A stretch of 64,000 nucleotides of DNA from Roseibium sp. (GTDB lineage: Bacteria; Pseudomonadota; Alphaproteobacteria; Rhizobiales; Stappiaceae). The stretch spans positions 310,001 through 374,000 of the forward strand of contig JAEPNV010000002.1 of NCBI GenBank assembly GCA_017643215.1, in the 5' to 3' direction. Of this stretch, positions 1-8,039 are shown piece after piece. The number at the start of each line of letters is the position of its first letter. The stretch's first letter is position 1. The notes under the pieces were generated by a model that saw only the letters and a program-made list of their open reading frames with translations, made no database searches and had not been told where the DNA came from. The translations under genes and the position numbers were made by a program.

Positions 1-1270
1 TAATAATAGCCAACACACCATAATTATTCCGCAGCGTTAGATTCCCTTATTAGTTGCTTGTTTTTGAAACTAGGAGAATTTATAATTTATTCATCCTAAT
101 AAAAAGACGTCCTGAGTACAGAAGAATGGCTTGGTATCCGCCATTTAAAGATCGCGTAACGGATCAAAAACACCCCCTGCGCCCGGCGAATACTTTCGCG
201 AAGCGCAATTACGCCCATCGTAAGAGTCGCAGGGTTTGGGCGAGCGATCGCCGGCCGACCACCGGCAAAGGTCCGGGCGCGGGGGCATGCGCCACACTCC
301 GTGTGCCGATCCGCCCGCTGGGCTATGAGGATTGCCGGCAAACGATATCCGCCCAAAATGTCTGCGCTCTTCGGCGCCGATCCGGCGACGGGCCGGTCCG
401 GCGAACCATGAAGGCCCCCATGACCGGCCGGTCCGGTCCAGGTTCGGACGCGGTTTCACGATCAGCTCTAGACACGTCTCCGGGGAGGGGGCCGATGTAA
501 CCGCCTTTTCCGCGTCCCATCCGGCAACATGGTGACCGCGCCCCGCACGCGTTGCGGGCGCGACTGGTCGCCGTGCGCCTGGGCTTTGCGACTTTAGACA
601 GAATATGCAGATCACACACGCTTAACGCGTTCCGGCCTGCGTAAACACCGGATGCTGCCCTTTGGCGGGCGCCGGTTTATCGACAAAGACGAGCCAAATG
701 CTTGAAACAACGGCCGAATTGACACTGCAATTCTTACCACCTGTGATCAGGGGTGTCAATCCGCGCGATGACCGCCTCCTGATTGCCGGGCGGGCTCTAA
801 ATCCGGCCGCGTGGTCCAAGGGGTGCAGGCTGCTCATGCGCGGATCCTGCCGGCCTTTGACAAGCAACGGCGGTGTTGACCGGAACCCTGTGCCGGCTTT
901 TGCGATCCCTCATAATTCGGGGGGAGGCACGGTTTTCAGCGGTTTTGGAAAAAATCGATTTTCGGTTTTTCCGCGGAACGTTCCAAAATTCCGTAAACAC
1001 TTCACGACGCAACGTCCGATTGCATTATTGCGTGCACCAAAAAATGCGGGTTCGAGGCGCTTGAGACCGGCGGATCGATGGGGCGGGCGTATTTTTACCT
1101 ACAATCCGATTTCAATTTTGCTAATCAAGGCCTTCGCAGAGCGCAACCCGGTCGGGAAAAACGCCCGATCTGGTTGCCGGTTGAACAGGTGCGAGGTGCA
1201 GTGGTGACACCGGCGCGCATCGAGGTGGTGCGCGTTCAACAACAAAAGGCTCCAGGTTACGGAGGGGATC
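1..1270. other. No supported gene (1.27 kb left of the first integrase)
   Basis: The first 150 bases are AT-rich and the rest is GC-rich. Open frames on both strands overlap each other, have low-complexity Arg/Pro/Gly-rich translations and lack ribosome binding sites, so I call none of them. The last bases (about 1257..1268) provide a strong GGAGGGG ribosome binding site for the integrase at 1271. No copy of the tRNA-Lys 3' end was seen here by eye. Confidence 0.5.
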
Positions 1271-2518
1271 ATGCCAAAACTGTGCTTTACCAAACGGGCG
1301 GTTCAGGCCGCCAGGTGCGAAGACGGGAAAAAACGCACCGTTTATGCCGACACGACGGTGGCCGGGCTGACGCTGGAGGTGCGCGAGACCGGCGGCAAGA
1401 CCTATTACGTGCGCTACACCGACCAGTATGGCGCGCAGCGCAACTACAAAATCGGCGATGCGACGTCGGTGGCCCTCAATGTGGCGCGCGACCTGACCGT
1501 CGACATCCGCTCGAAAGTCGCCGCCGGCGAGGATCCGTTCGCCGAAAAGGATGAAAAGCGCGCGACGCCGACGCTCGATGCGTTCTTCGAGGGTCAATAC
1601 ATTCCCTTTGCCCAGTCCAACAAGAAATCGTGGAAGAACGACGTCTACCGCTACAAGCATCACATCCAGCCGCCGCTCGGCAGCCGGCGCCTTGACACGA
1701 TCACCACGGCCGACATCGTCACGATCCACAACGGCCTGAAACGGAACGGGTATGCGGAAGGCACGGCCAATCAGGTGCTGTTCCTGATCCGCCATCTGTT
1801 CAATCTGGTGATCAAGTGGAAGATCGCCGGCATCACCCAAAACCCGGCGACCGAGGTCGGTCTTTTGCGCGAGAACCACAAGCGCGAGCGGTTCTTGAGC
1901 AAAGAAGAAGTCGCGCGCTTGAATGATGCGCTCAAGGTTTCGTCCAATCCGTTTCTGTATTACATCGTCAGTTTTCTGCTTCTGACCGGGGCCCGCAAGC
2001 AGGAGGCGCTGCGCGCGGCCTGGGACGATTTTGACTTCGAACAGGCCTTCTGGCTGATCCCGGAGACCAAGTCCGGGCGCCCGCGCGCCATCCCGATCTC
2101 CGACCATCTGCGCCAGTTGATCGACAGCCTGCCGTCCAGGGGAAAATCCGACTGGCTGTTTCCCAATCCGAAGACCGGCCTGCCCTATGCCTCGATCTTC
2201 TTTGCCTGGGACACGGCCCGCAAACAGGCGGGACTCGCCAATGTCCGGCTGCACGATCTGCGCCATTCATTTGCCAGCTTCCTGGTCAACTCCGGCCGGT
2301 CCATCTACGAGGTTCAAAAGCTCCTGGGCCACGCCCATATTTCGACAACCGAGCGCTATGCGCATCTCAGCAACCAGACCCTGGCCTCGGCGGTGAGCGC
2401 GGCCGGCGACTTCGTCGAGCTCGATGAAAACCACAAATGGGGCAACATCCATATCGGGCCGAAACGGGCCTTGAGCCCCCGGACGGTGATCAAGAGCCAG
2501 GTGATGGAGGAGCGGTAG
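1271..2518 (+). CDS. Tyrosine recombinase/integrase (P4-type), first of two
   Basis: A 415-residue site-specific recombinase. An N-terminal DUF4102-like arm-binding part (about 1-90) is followed by a SAM-like core-binding domain (about 100-195) and a C-terminal catalytic domain. The catalytic set is visible: Arg242 in LTGARKQE, a Lys near 267, His328 and Arg331 in HDLRH, His354 in LLGH and the nucleophile Tyr363 in ERYAHL. The start is set by GGAGGGG seven bases upstream. It reads towards the 3' end of the tRNA-Lys gene, with 550 bases of gene-free DNA between, and is not homologous in detail to the second integrase at 3245..4318. It most likely belongs to a different element lying to the left, but it could be a remnant. 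Confidence 0.93.
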   Translation: MPKLCFTKRAVQAARCEDGKKRTVYADTTVAGLTLEVRETGGKTYYVRYTDQYGAQRNYKIGDATSVALNVARDLTVDIRSKVAAGEDPFAEKDEKRATPTLDAFFEGQYIPFAQSNKKSWKNDVYRYKHHIQPPLGSRRLDTITTADIVTIHNGLKRNGYAEGTANQVLFLIRHLFNLVIKWKIAGITQNPATEVGLLRENHKRERFLSKEEVARLNDALKVSSNPFLYYIVSFLLLTGARKQEALRAAWDDFDFEQAFWLIPETKSGRPRAIPISDHLRQLIDSLPSRGKSDWLFPNPKTGLPYASIFFAWDTARKQAGLANVRLHDLRHSFASFLVNSGRSIYEVQKLLGHAHISTTERYAHLSNQTLASAVSAAGDFVELDENHKWGNIHIGPKRALSPRTVIKSQVMEER

Positions 2519-3068
2519 GCGGACGGACGGGTGGCCAGCCGGCGGTGTTAGACGCGAAGGACAGGCGCAGTATCATCGAAGGTCAAGGATAAGTCATGGC
2601 TGTGTCTTTTCAAGTCTTCGATTGAGCGCACTAAGCAATTTCGAAGCGGCAGCATGAGACCGTCTGGCCGCGGTAGCGCCCGCCGGAGCGGGCCGAAAAA
2701 CCCGGGTGATTCGGTCTTGCCGGACGCGGCGCTTGTCCTTTTGGTCGTCCCGGGCGCACGTCCTGCGGAGAATTGTGTCCGCGGCGGAATGGGTCCGGCG
2801 TGGACCGGAGAGCGGCCGCATTCACGGTGGCCATCCGGCCTCCGATCGCGCCTCTGGCTTGCCTCGGATGACAGTCCGTGACACGCACGGGCCGGTGAAT
2901 GGCTTGGTGCCAACTGCGATCGCCCGGCCGAAGGTCCGGACCGGCGGGGAGCAGACCATCCGTGCGCCGCCGCATGAATGGCGCGCCGGGCCGCATGTTC
3001 GGCGTTTGTTCGGCGCGCGCCAGCTGAGCTCAATCGCAATTTTGAAAATGTTTTGAAAGTCTTACGTA
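2519..3068. other. No supported gene between integrase and tRNA-Lys
   Basis: These 550 bases are GC-rich until about 3005 and then turn AT-rich just before the tRNA 3' end. Overlapping frames on both strands give low-complexity translations without ribosome binding sites. If the left integrase acts at the tRNA 3' end, its attachment arm sites should lie here; I could not pick out a convincing repeat family by eye. Confidence 0.45.
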
Positions 3069-3144
3069 TGGTGAGCCGACAGGGGCTCGAACCCTGGACC
3101 TACTGATTAAAAGTCAGTTGCTCTACCAGCTGAGCTATCGGCTC
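3069..3144 (-). tRNA. tRNA-Lys(TTT), CCA encoded
   Basis: Read on the minus strand, the gene begins GAGCCGA at 3144 and ends TCGGCTC-A-CCA at 3069, giving a perfect seven-base acceptor stem, discriminator A and genomically encoded CCA. The D arm (GCTC/GAGC) and T arm (GTTCGAGCC) are canonical. The anticodon stem ACTGA/TCAGT encloses the loop CTTTTAA, so the anticodon is TTT (Lys, codons AAA/AAG). The upstream side faces the phage integrase only 100 bases away, so the tRNA promoter must lie in that short gap; a TTGCAA box at 3180..3185 is a possible -35. tRNA genes are common integration targets. Confidence 0.97.
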
Positions 3145-3286
3145 CCATTGGCGAACCGTGTAATGATAACCGGGACTTATTGCAAGAGGCATTTTTCGAT
3201 CTTCCCGTTGGTTTACAGCATTTTTTGTCGGTTTACACTTTTGTTCACTGGCTGGACCGTTTCAGACGCTCGATCGCGGCGTTTAC
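3145..3286. promoter_or_regulatory. Putative attachment-arm region with GTTTACA repeats
   Basis: Between the tRNA 5' end and the integrase 3' end lie two identical GGTTTACA octamers at 3210..3217 and 3230..3237, 20 bases apart in the same orientation. A third GTTTACA is at 3280..3286, inside the end of int. Short direct repeats next to the 3' end of int are the expected form of integrase arm-binding sites. The crossover core is not identified. The same gap must hold the tRNA-Lys promoter. Confidence 0.4.
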
Positions 3287-4318
3287 AATTGTCGCCCGGT
3301 CGGCATATTTCCGGCGGATCGCGCGCACATCTTTCGTGGCCCAGCCGACGATTTCGGCGATCTCGTCATCCAGGAAGTTGGCGCGGATGAAGTTGTGAAC
3401 AGCGGTGCCGCGGAGATCGTGAAACCGTTTGTCGATCTTGACCACCGAGCGCGCATCATCGAAGCAGCTCGACAGGCCGTCCGGTGTATACGGCTTGCCG
3501 CGGCTGTTACAGTGAAGCGTCATCGGCGGGACTTCGAACCTTGCCCGGTAGGCCTTGAGCTCGTCGAGGTGCCTCCGGTATTCGGGAACGATCGGGATCA
3601 CGACTTCGGTCCGCTCATTTGATTTCGACGTCCACCAATTCAGATGGTCGCCCTTGTCAGCCGTGGCCGGGATCGCGCAGACATCCTTGCGCCGCAAGCC
3701 CGTGAAGGCGGCGCTGATGATCAGATAGCGGGACGGGAGCTTGGCCGCATCGATCAGCGCCTGCTGCTCTTCCGGGAGCCAGATGACATTGGAATGATCG
3801 GCCTCGTGCAACCGCTCAATCCGGTCCGCGCAATGGTTGGGGATATCCCCTTGGTCGACCGCGAAATTGAGGATCGTAACCAGCATGCCGAGATACATAT
3901 CGGCCTGGCGGGGCGTGTCTTCAAAAGACCAATGCCAGGCCTTGATCCGCTTTCTGTTCTGAGGCTTCGTAAAAGCGGAAAGGCGTTTTTTTCCGAAGGC
4001 CGCCAGGACCTCTTCGATGGCCCGCTCGTATTCCCGTTTTGTGATCGGCTTCAACCGCCGGTATTTCGGCGAAGCGCGGTATTCTGAAATGGTCTGGGCC
4101 AGGGAGAGCGGATGAACCGGCTCTTCAGCTCCGGCGCGCAGCCTCGATCTACCGGCCTCGTACGCCGTGACGAAGGCGCGCGGCGGGCTGTCTTCGGCAA
4201 CGGGCGCATCAGACTTCCAGAACCGGGGTCCTCCGCGGACCACGTAGTAGTAGTAGCAGTGCGCGCCATTCGCCAGTCTCTTGCGAACCCGATGGATACC
4301 TTTGGCCTTGAAAATCAT
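3245..4318 (-). CDS. int: Phage integrase (tyrosine recombinase)
   Basis: A 357-residue tyrosine recombinase, last gene of the leftward early operon. The first 70 residues form a short basic arm-binding part with a Tyr-rich strand. The core-binding domain follows (about 72-175), then the catalytic domain, with Arg209/210 in FTGLRRKD, Lys232 in TSKSNE, His300 and Arg303 in HDLRG, Trp326 in VGW (where many relatives have His) and nucleophile Tyr338 in RRKYAD. The start overlaps the stop of the excisionase-like gene by four bases, so the two are probably made together. Its 3' end lies 100 bases from the tRNA-Lys gene, as int lies beside attP in lambda. Confidence 0.95.
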   Translation of the reverse strand: MIFKAKGIHRVRKRLANGAHCYYYYVVRGGPRFWKSDAPVAEDSPPRAFVTAYEAGRSRLRAGAEEPVHPLSLAQTISEYRASPKYRRLKPITKREYERAIEEVLAAFGKKRLSAFTKPQNRKRIKAWHWSFEDTPRQADMYLGMLVTILNFAVDQGDIPNHCADRIERLHEADHSNVIWLPEEQQALIDAAKLPSRYLIISAAFTGLRRKDVCAIPATADKGDHLNWWTSKSNERTEVVIPIVPEYRRHLDELKAYRARFEVPPMTLHCNSRGKPYTPDGLSSCFDDARSVVKIDKRFHDLRGTAVHNFIRANFLDDEIAEIVGWATKDVRAIRRKYADRATIVNAAIERLKRSSQ

Positions 4319-4602
4319 GCGAGATCACCCCAGTCGTCAGGATCATGATCCTCGGCGTTTGCATCAGCCGAATCTGTATTCGGCGTGCAGTGTGCCGGGA
4401 TTGTCAAGCCACTGAGTTCGTCAAGCCGGGCGTCAATTGCCTTCCGGTCCCATCTGTTGGTGCCTTCTACCGCCGGCGGTACCAGCCCTTTCCGCATCCA
4501 GCCGTCAAACGAGGATTCGCTGATGGAGCAGTAATGGGCCGCGGCTTCCTTGGTGATCAACCGCGGGTGCGGCAGGGCCTTGGGATCTGCGTGTTTTGCC
4601 AT
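4315..4602 (-). CDS. Excisionase-like / AlpA-type DNA-binding protein
   Basis: A 95-residue protein with an N-terminal winged-helix or MerR-like motif (about 13-60): LITKEAAAHYCSIS, then SSFDGWMRKGLVPPA and the wing residues NRWDRKAID. This is the arrangement of phage excisionases and AlpA regulators, which bend attachment-site DNA and steer integrase towards excision. The C-terminal 30 residues are acidic (many Asp/Glu). The ATG at 4602 is preferred to the GTG one codon upstream because AAGGT lies at a suitable distance. The four-base overlap with int supports a xis-int pair. Function is inferred from fold and position. Confidence 0.75.
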   Translation of the reverse strand: MAKHADPKALPHPRLITKEAAAHYCSISESSFDGWMRKGLVPPAVEGTNRWDRKAIDARLDELSGLTIPAHCTPNTDSADANAEDHDPDDWGDLA

Positions 4603-4633
4603 CACGATACCTTGTGTGGATCCGGGTTTCCTA

Positions 4634-4963
4634 TCAGGCGGCCCAGCTGTTGCTTTGCCCGATCCGATTCAGTTTGAAGAGCTGGTTGTTTGCATCCATC
4701 ACGACCGGGGTTGTCCAGTGTCCCGCGCGATACCCGCGGCTTGGCCGTCCAAATGTATTTGGATGACAGTTGAGGATCATATTGAGGAGGGCGTCCAACA
4801 CGTTGCGGTCGATCTCAACCCGTAGCCGATCGGCCGGAAAACGGGCGATATGCCGTCTCGCCGCTTCCACACGGGGACGGCCGCAGCGCCGGCGGTCGAT
4901 TTGCCAGGCGTAATCAATCCAGTCTTCAACGGTCCAATCGGTTCGGTGCCACGGCATGACCAT
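4634..4963 (-). CDS. Hypothetical protein (109 aa)
   Basis: A soluble, Arg- and Trp-rich protein of no recognised family. The N-terminus is rich in aromatic residues (PWHRTDWTVEDWIDYAW), the middle is basic, and the C-terminus ends in a short hydrophilic tail. AGGGAGA lies seven bases before the ATG, so it is probably translated. It sits 31 bases upstream of the excisionase-like gene on the same strand and should be on the leftward early transcript. No catalytic motif is visible. Confidence 0.6.
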   Translation of the reverse strand: MVMPWHRTDWTVEDWIDYAWQIDRRRCGRPRVEAARRHIARFPADRLRVEIDRNVLDALLNMILNCHPNTFGRPSRGYRAGHWTTPVVMDANNQLFKLNRIGQSNSWAA

Positions 4964-5013
4964 ATCTGTCTCCCTTGATGTCTGCCTGCCCTGGGAAGGC
5001 TTTGCCGGCGAGC

Positions 5014-5130
5014 TCAGTTGAGGCCCGGCACAGGCCCCCTAATGTCCGTCGCCGCGGATCCCATCCTCTGGCTGCATCCCTGCGGCTCACCATTCCGCAG
5101 CGGCGTATGTCGGATGGGCTCGGGTGTCAT
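5014..5130 (-). CDS. Possible small protein (38 aa)
   Basis: In the 200-base gap between two early genes there is a 38-codon frame starting MTPEPIRHTPLRNGEP and ending VPGLN. It is in the operon direction and has a weak GAGAG ribosome binding site. Nothing else supports it, and the gap could equally be untranslated. Confidence 0.25.
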   Translation of the reverse strand: MTPEPIRHTPLRNGEPQGCSQRMGSAATDIRGPVPGLN

Positions 5131-5165
5131 CGCTCTCGATGCAGCGCCCCCGTCAATTCTTCCTC

Positions 5166-5441
5166 CTAATCCCATTCACTCTTGATCTTTTCGCCGTCTG
5201 CACCCCAGACGATGACATCCATGCCATGCTTCAAGAGAACGGTGGCGCCCTCAAACTTGGACCAGGGTGCCGGGAGTCCGGTGTCGGGTTCGAACTTAGT
5301 CAGTTCGAAACTCATGATGCTTTTACGAATCCCAAAGCACTGATTGGCATGCCTGTAGAATTGGCTCTCGACGTCCGCCATGCTGAAGGGACCCCAGAAT
5401 TCTGCTTTTGCGGAGCCATAGTCGATATGCGCGTATGCCAT
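5166..5441 (-). CDS. Hypothetical protein (91 aa)
   Basis: A small, mildly acidic protein of unknown function with mixed alpha/beta character (starts MAYAHIDYGS; ends IKSEWD). I chose the start at 5441 over an in-frame ATG ten codons upstream because GAGGA lies seven bases before it and because this start follows the upstream gene's stop by ten bases. It lies in the leftward early operon between other small unknown genes. Confidence 0.6.
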   Translation of the reverse strand: MAYAHIDYGSAKAEFWGPFSMADVESQFYRHANQCFGIRKSIMSFELTKFEPDTGLPAPWSKFEGATVLLKHGMDVIVWGADGEKIKSEWD

Positions 5442-5451
5442 TGGATGTTCC

Positions 5452-5700
5452 TCAAAACGGGATCTCGTCATCGATCAACTCGCCGCGGGTCCGATACCGA
5501 AGCTTGAGTTGCCGGGCCTTGGGATGATCGGCCACGACGGCCGCCGTTGCCGACATTACGAAGAACACTTTGCCCGGATTGTTTTTGGCCAGGCGTTCTG
5601 CTTCCTTCAGCGCGCATTTATGCGAGCTGTGCTGAACCACCATGGACATGCTTCCTTCTCGCCACACCATCCAGAATTTCAGTTCAGCCGGCTCAGTCAT
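5452..5700 (-). CDS. Hypothetical protein (82 aa)
   Basis: An 82-residue protein that begins MTEPAELKFWMVWREG. The pattern of an aromatic beta strand, a charged helix (CALKEAERLAKNNPGK) and a hydrophobic strand (VFFVMSATAAVVA) suggests a small alpha/beta fold. The longer frame starting at 5835 is not used because AAAGGGA directly precedes 5700 and the extension is low-complexity. No known family is recognised. It is co-directional with, and 10 bases from, its downstream neighbour. Confidence 0.6.
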   Translation of the reverse strand: MTEPAELKFWMVWREGSMSMVVQHSSHKCALKEAERLAKNNPGKVFFVMSATAAVVADHPKARQLKLRYRTRGELIDDEIPF

Positions 5701-5786
5701 GTCTGGATCCCTTTCTTTTTGAAACCGCCACGCCGGCGGCTTGAAAAAGGGGCGGAGGCTGCTCCGCCCAGTTTGGGGCGGGCCAG

Positions 5787-5987
5787 CTATGCGGCGCTCG
5801 GCACGTCCACTTTTTGCAGCGCGTCCTCGGACCACCAGCTTTCGACAGCGCGGAGGTCGGCCGTTTGGTAGCGGATGAAATACTGGTCGGCCGAGTTCGT
5901 GTACTGGGCACGGCCGACGACCTTCCCGACCTCGCCGGAAACGGTCAGCATGACGGTTGCCTTCAGGTCGAATTTGAATTCACTCAT
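5787..5987 (-). CDS. Hypothetical small-barrel protein (66 aa)
   Basis: A 66-residue protein with alternating short strands and conserved-looking turns: VMLTVSGEVGKVVGRAQY, then YFIRYQTADLRAVESWW. This pattern resembles small SH3/Tudor-like barrels that bind nucleic acid or proteins, but I do not recognise the family. AAAGGA precedes the ATG. An 86-base gap separates it from the next gene downstream. It is part of the leftward early unit. Confidence 0.6.
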   Translation of the reverse strand: MSEFKFDLKATVMLTVSGEVGKVVGRAQYTNSADQYFIRYQTADLRAVESWWSEDALQKVDVPSAA

Positions 5988-6016
5988 GATTCAGTCCTTT
6001 CCTTTGGACTTCAGGG

Positions 6017-6418
6017 TTACGCCGCCGGGGCGGCGGCTTGGGATGCGGCGACCGTCACCTTCAAAAGAGACCGTTGGGTCTCCGGCGTGCAGGCGGTGTA
6101 GGCCGTCAGCAAGTCGAACGCGTTCGGCGCGGCCAGAAGCGCCATCGTGTCCATTTTCACCGTTTCGGCCGCCGCTTCGTCAGGCGATCCCGGCGCACCG
6201 TCAAAGAGGAATGCGACGCGGACCTTGAGAATTGTCGCGATGTGCTGCAGCCGGCTTGCGCCAATGCGGTTCGCGCCCCGTTCGTATTTCTGGACTTGCT
6301 GGAACGTGATGCCGAGATGATCGGCGAGCTTTTGCTGGCTCATGCCGATCATGATGCGGCGGAGCCTTACCCGGCTGCCGACATAGGCATCGATCGGATT
6401 AGGTGTTTTCTTGGACAT
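6017..6418 (-). CDS. XRE-family transcriptional regulator
   Basis: A 133-residue DNA-binding protein. A Cro/CI-type helix-turn-helix occupies about residues 10-68: VGSRVRLRRIMIGMSQQKLADHL with recognition helix GITFQQVQKYERG. The motif NRIGASRLQ after the recognition helix is typical of XRE regulators widespread in Hyphomicrobiales. The C-terminal half is Ala-rich with no peptidase motif. GAGGAGC precedes the ATG. Sitting inside the early operon, it could be a delayed-early switch or a captured host-type regulator. Its target sites are unknown. Confidence 0.85.
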   Translation of the reverse strand: MSKKTPNPIDAYVGSRVRLRRIMIGMSQQKLADHLGITFQQVQKYERGANRIGASRLQHIATILKVRVAFLFDGAPGSPDEAAAETVKMDTMALLAAPNAFDLLTAYTACTPETQRSLLKVTVAASQAAAPAA

Positions 6419-6428
6419 GGTCTGCTCC

Positions 6429-6773
6429 TCAGTCCTGGTTCAATGCCACGAGGGCCGCCTGGGTGCCGGCGAGTTCACGGGCCAGAATCTCGCGACGCTC
6501 GACCAGTGCGGCGTGCTCGGTTTCGGCCTGTGCGATCTCCCGCTGCTTGGTTTGGATATCGACGTCGATATCGCGGATCTCGCGCCGCCGAAGCGTCGCG
6601 ATATCGAGCAGGGTCCGGTCCAGGTCGATGGCCTGGTTGCGCGTCTGATGAATGGCAGCGCTGGTTTCTTGCGCGTGAGCGGCAAGACGAGGCGTCCCCC
6701 CGGCGGGATCCGGAGCCAGGCCTTTTGGTTTGCTGCCTCCAATCTTCAAGGCATCGCGAATATGGTCGGACAT
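6429..6773 (-). CDS. Hypothetical coiled-coil protein (114 aa)
   Basis: After a 30-residue Gly/Pro-rich start (MSDHIRDALKIGGSKPKG), nearly the whole chain to the end is a predicted helical coiled coil with heptad-like Leu/Ile/Ala spacing (about 32-112). The start at 6773 is fixed by GGAGGTAGC upstream; an in-frame longer frame runs antisense-like through the neighbouring gene and is rejected. Coiled-coil early proteins of this size can be structural partners of nucleases or recombinases, but no function can be assigned. Confidence 0.65.
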   Translation of the reverse strand: MSDHIRDALKIGGSKPKGLAPDPAGGTPRLAAHAQETSAAIHQTRNQAIDLDRTLLDIATLRRREIRDIDVDIQTKQREIAQAETEHAALVERREILARELAGTQAALVALNQD

Positions 6774-6778
6774 CGATG

Positions 6779-7141
6779 CTACCTCCTGGTGCGTCTGACT
6801 TGGGAGAGAATGAAAGTAGTGGCCCGGCGGGTGGCCGGGTGCATGGCGTGGAGTTGCCGGCAGAGCGCCAGCGGGTCCTTGCCGACCATCTCCCAATAGG
6901 CGCGCTCGCCCATGGAGTGCTGGCGGGCGTGCTCCATCCAATGAAGGGGCAGCGACCAAAAATCGTCGGGTTTGCGTCCGCCGCCGGTCAGATCCTTGTC
7001 CGCAGCGGCGTCCGCAAATCGGATGTGCGCTTGCTGGATTTCTTCACCGATGTAGCCGGTCACGACGCAAGGGAGTTCGTGGAGCCAGGCCGTGTAGGGC
7101 TTGTCGACAATGCGTGGTTTTCGGAACGGGCCGGTGTTCAT
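6779..7141 (-). CDS. HNH/DUF968-like putative nuclease
   Basis: A 120-residue protein matching the DUF968 pattern as I know it: HELPCVVTG, AHIRF, a TGGGRKPDD loop, LPLHWMEHARQHSMGE and a final GKDPLAL-C helix. Cys25, His38 and the His cluster around 67-76 could bind a metal in an HNH-like site. DUF968 proteins of phages are considered nucleases acting on recombination intermediates. It overlaps the exonuclease gene upstream by four bases (ATGA), suggesting coupled translation within the recombination cluster. Catalysis is inferred. Confidence 0.7.
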   Translation of the reverse strand: MNTGPFRKPRIVDKPYTAWLHELPCVVTGYIGEEIQQAHIRFADAAADKDLTGGGRKPDDFWSLPLHWMEHARQHSMGERAYWEMVGKDPLALCRQLHAMHPATRRATTFILSQVRRTRR

Positions 7142-7821
7142 GACGACCGCTCCAGCCAGTAGTGGACTGTCGCCATGGTGTCGGCATCAAGACCCGTCGC
7201 GTTGTCACGCAGCCAGAGCAGATAGTCCCGGTCGAGATCCCGCCAGTGCGACCCTTTGTGTTTGCCGAAGGTGACCTTGGTTTGGATCGCGGGCCCCTCG
7301 GTCCAGGCAACAAGATCGTCGATCGACCTGCATTGAAGCATGCGGCCGAGGATGTGCGCGGTAACGAAACTGTCCGGCCGGGCCCGGTGTGGCGGCATGG
7401 CCCGGCCGTCCAGTTCGAAGCCCAGCCAGTAACGCAAGACCTGGTTTGCATGACTCGGGGCTTCAGGCCACAAATGCACCGCGCATTTGTGGGTACAGAT
7501 CCAGCGCCGGCCGGCGCCACGGAAAAAATACTGCTCGAACTCGGCATAATGGGCGGCAAAGAGATCGTCCTCGCCCATGCCGTCCATCAACATCCGGCAG
7601 GCCTCGGCCGGGGAGGGGCAGCCGACGACGTCGTGATCCTGGATGTGATGGACGGCCATTGTTTCCGGGGGGATCGGGTGCCCCGGATCAATCAGCGATC
7701 CCGCCGGGTCGCCGATCTCATGAGTTTCAACGTCAAAGTCGGTATAGCCGACTTCGCAGATCGCCTTGCGTGTGTCGGTCGGGACACCACTGGTTTCAAA
7801 ATCGAGGACACGCACTTTCAT
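7138..7821 (-). CDS. ExoX-like 3'-5' exonuclease (DnaQ superfamily)
   Basis: A 227-residue DEDDh-type exonuclease. Exo motif I is VLDFETSG (Asp7, Glu9), exo II lies around AAHYAEFEQ, and exo III is HRARPDSFVTA with His and Asp in the expected spacing. The C-terminal segment VTFGKHKGSHW with LDRDYLLWL is the extra domain found at the end of ExoX-like enzymes. These enzymes degrade single strands 3' to 5' and trim flaps in recombination and mismatch repair. The start is internal to the longer frame and overlaps the preceding membrane-protein gene by four bases (ATGA). Confidence 0.85.
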   Translation of the reverse strand: MKVRVLDFETSGVPTDTRKAICEVGYTDFDVETHEIGDPAGSLIDPGHPIPPETMAVHHIQDHDVVGCPSPAEACRMLMDGMGEDDLFAAHYAEFEQYFFRGAGRRWICTHKCAVHLWPEAPSHANQVLRYWLGFELDGRAMPPHRARPDSFVTAHILGRMLQCRSIDDLVAWTEGPAIQTKVTFGKHKGSHWRDLDRDYLLWLRDNATGLDADTMATVHYWLERSS

Positions 7822-8039
7822 GACGTGCCCCCCAGCCAGATGGCGGCGAGGGCGCCAAGCAGAACTCCGACAAGAACACCGCCAAAGCACTTGCCAACGG
7901 CGATATGCTCAGCGCGCTGGGGTGACCCGCCTTCCTGCGAGATTGCACTTTTGACGCCGTTGGTGATGAACGCGAGTGACCCAAGAAAGAGCAGGATCAA
8001 CACAGCGATCTTCAAAATCGCAATCACGCCGCTGAGCAT
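7818..8039 (-). CDS. Small two-helix membrane protein (73 aa)
   Basis: Two hydrophobic segments of transmembrane length are clear: about residues 4-26 (VIAILKIAVLILLFLGSLAF) and about 50-69 (GGVLVGVLLGALAAIW), separated by a polar linker. GGAGG precedes the ATG. It overlaps both neighbours (16 bases upstream, 4 downstream), which ties it to the recombination operon despite its different nature. No signature of a holin family is visible, and its position in the early operon argues against a lysis role. Confidence 0.7.
   Translation of the reverse strand: MLSGVIAILKIAVLILLFLGSLAFITNGVKSAISQEGGSPQRAEHIAVGKCFGGVLVGVLLGALAAIWLGGTS

Noticed and set aside
145..615. 156-codon minus-strand open frame left of the first integrase
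   Set aside because: Arg/Pro/Gly-rich, overlaps other frames on both strands, no ribosome binding site; GC-rich noise.
662..1207. 181-codon plus-strand open frame
   Set aside because: No ribosome binding site and a low-complexity, domain-free translation.
1121..2266. 381-codon minus-strand frame opposite the first integrase
   Set aside because: Antisense of a clear recombinase; the sense frame has all catalytic residues.
2631..2996. Overlapping frames between the first integrase and the tRNA
   Set aside because: Several frames overlap at similar length, all low-complexity, none with a ribosome binding site.
7818..8039. Holin reading of the small two-helix membrane protein
   Set aside because: It is translationally coupled to early recombination genes on the opposite strand from the lysis gene, so a lysis role is unlikely.
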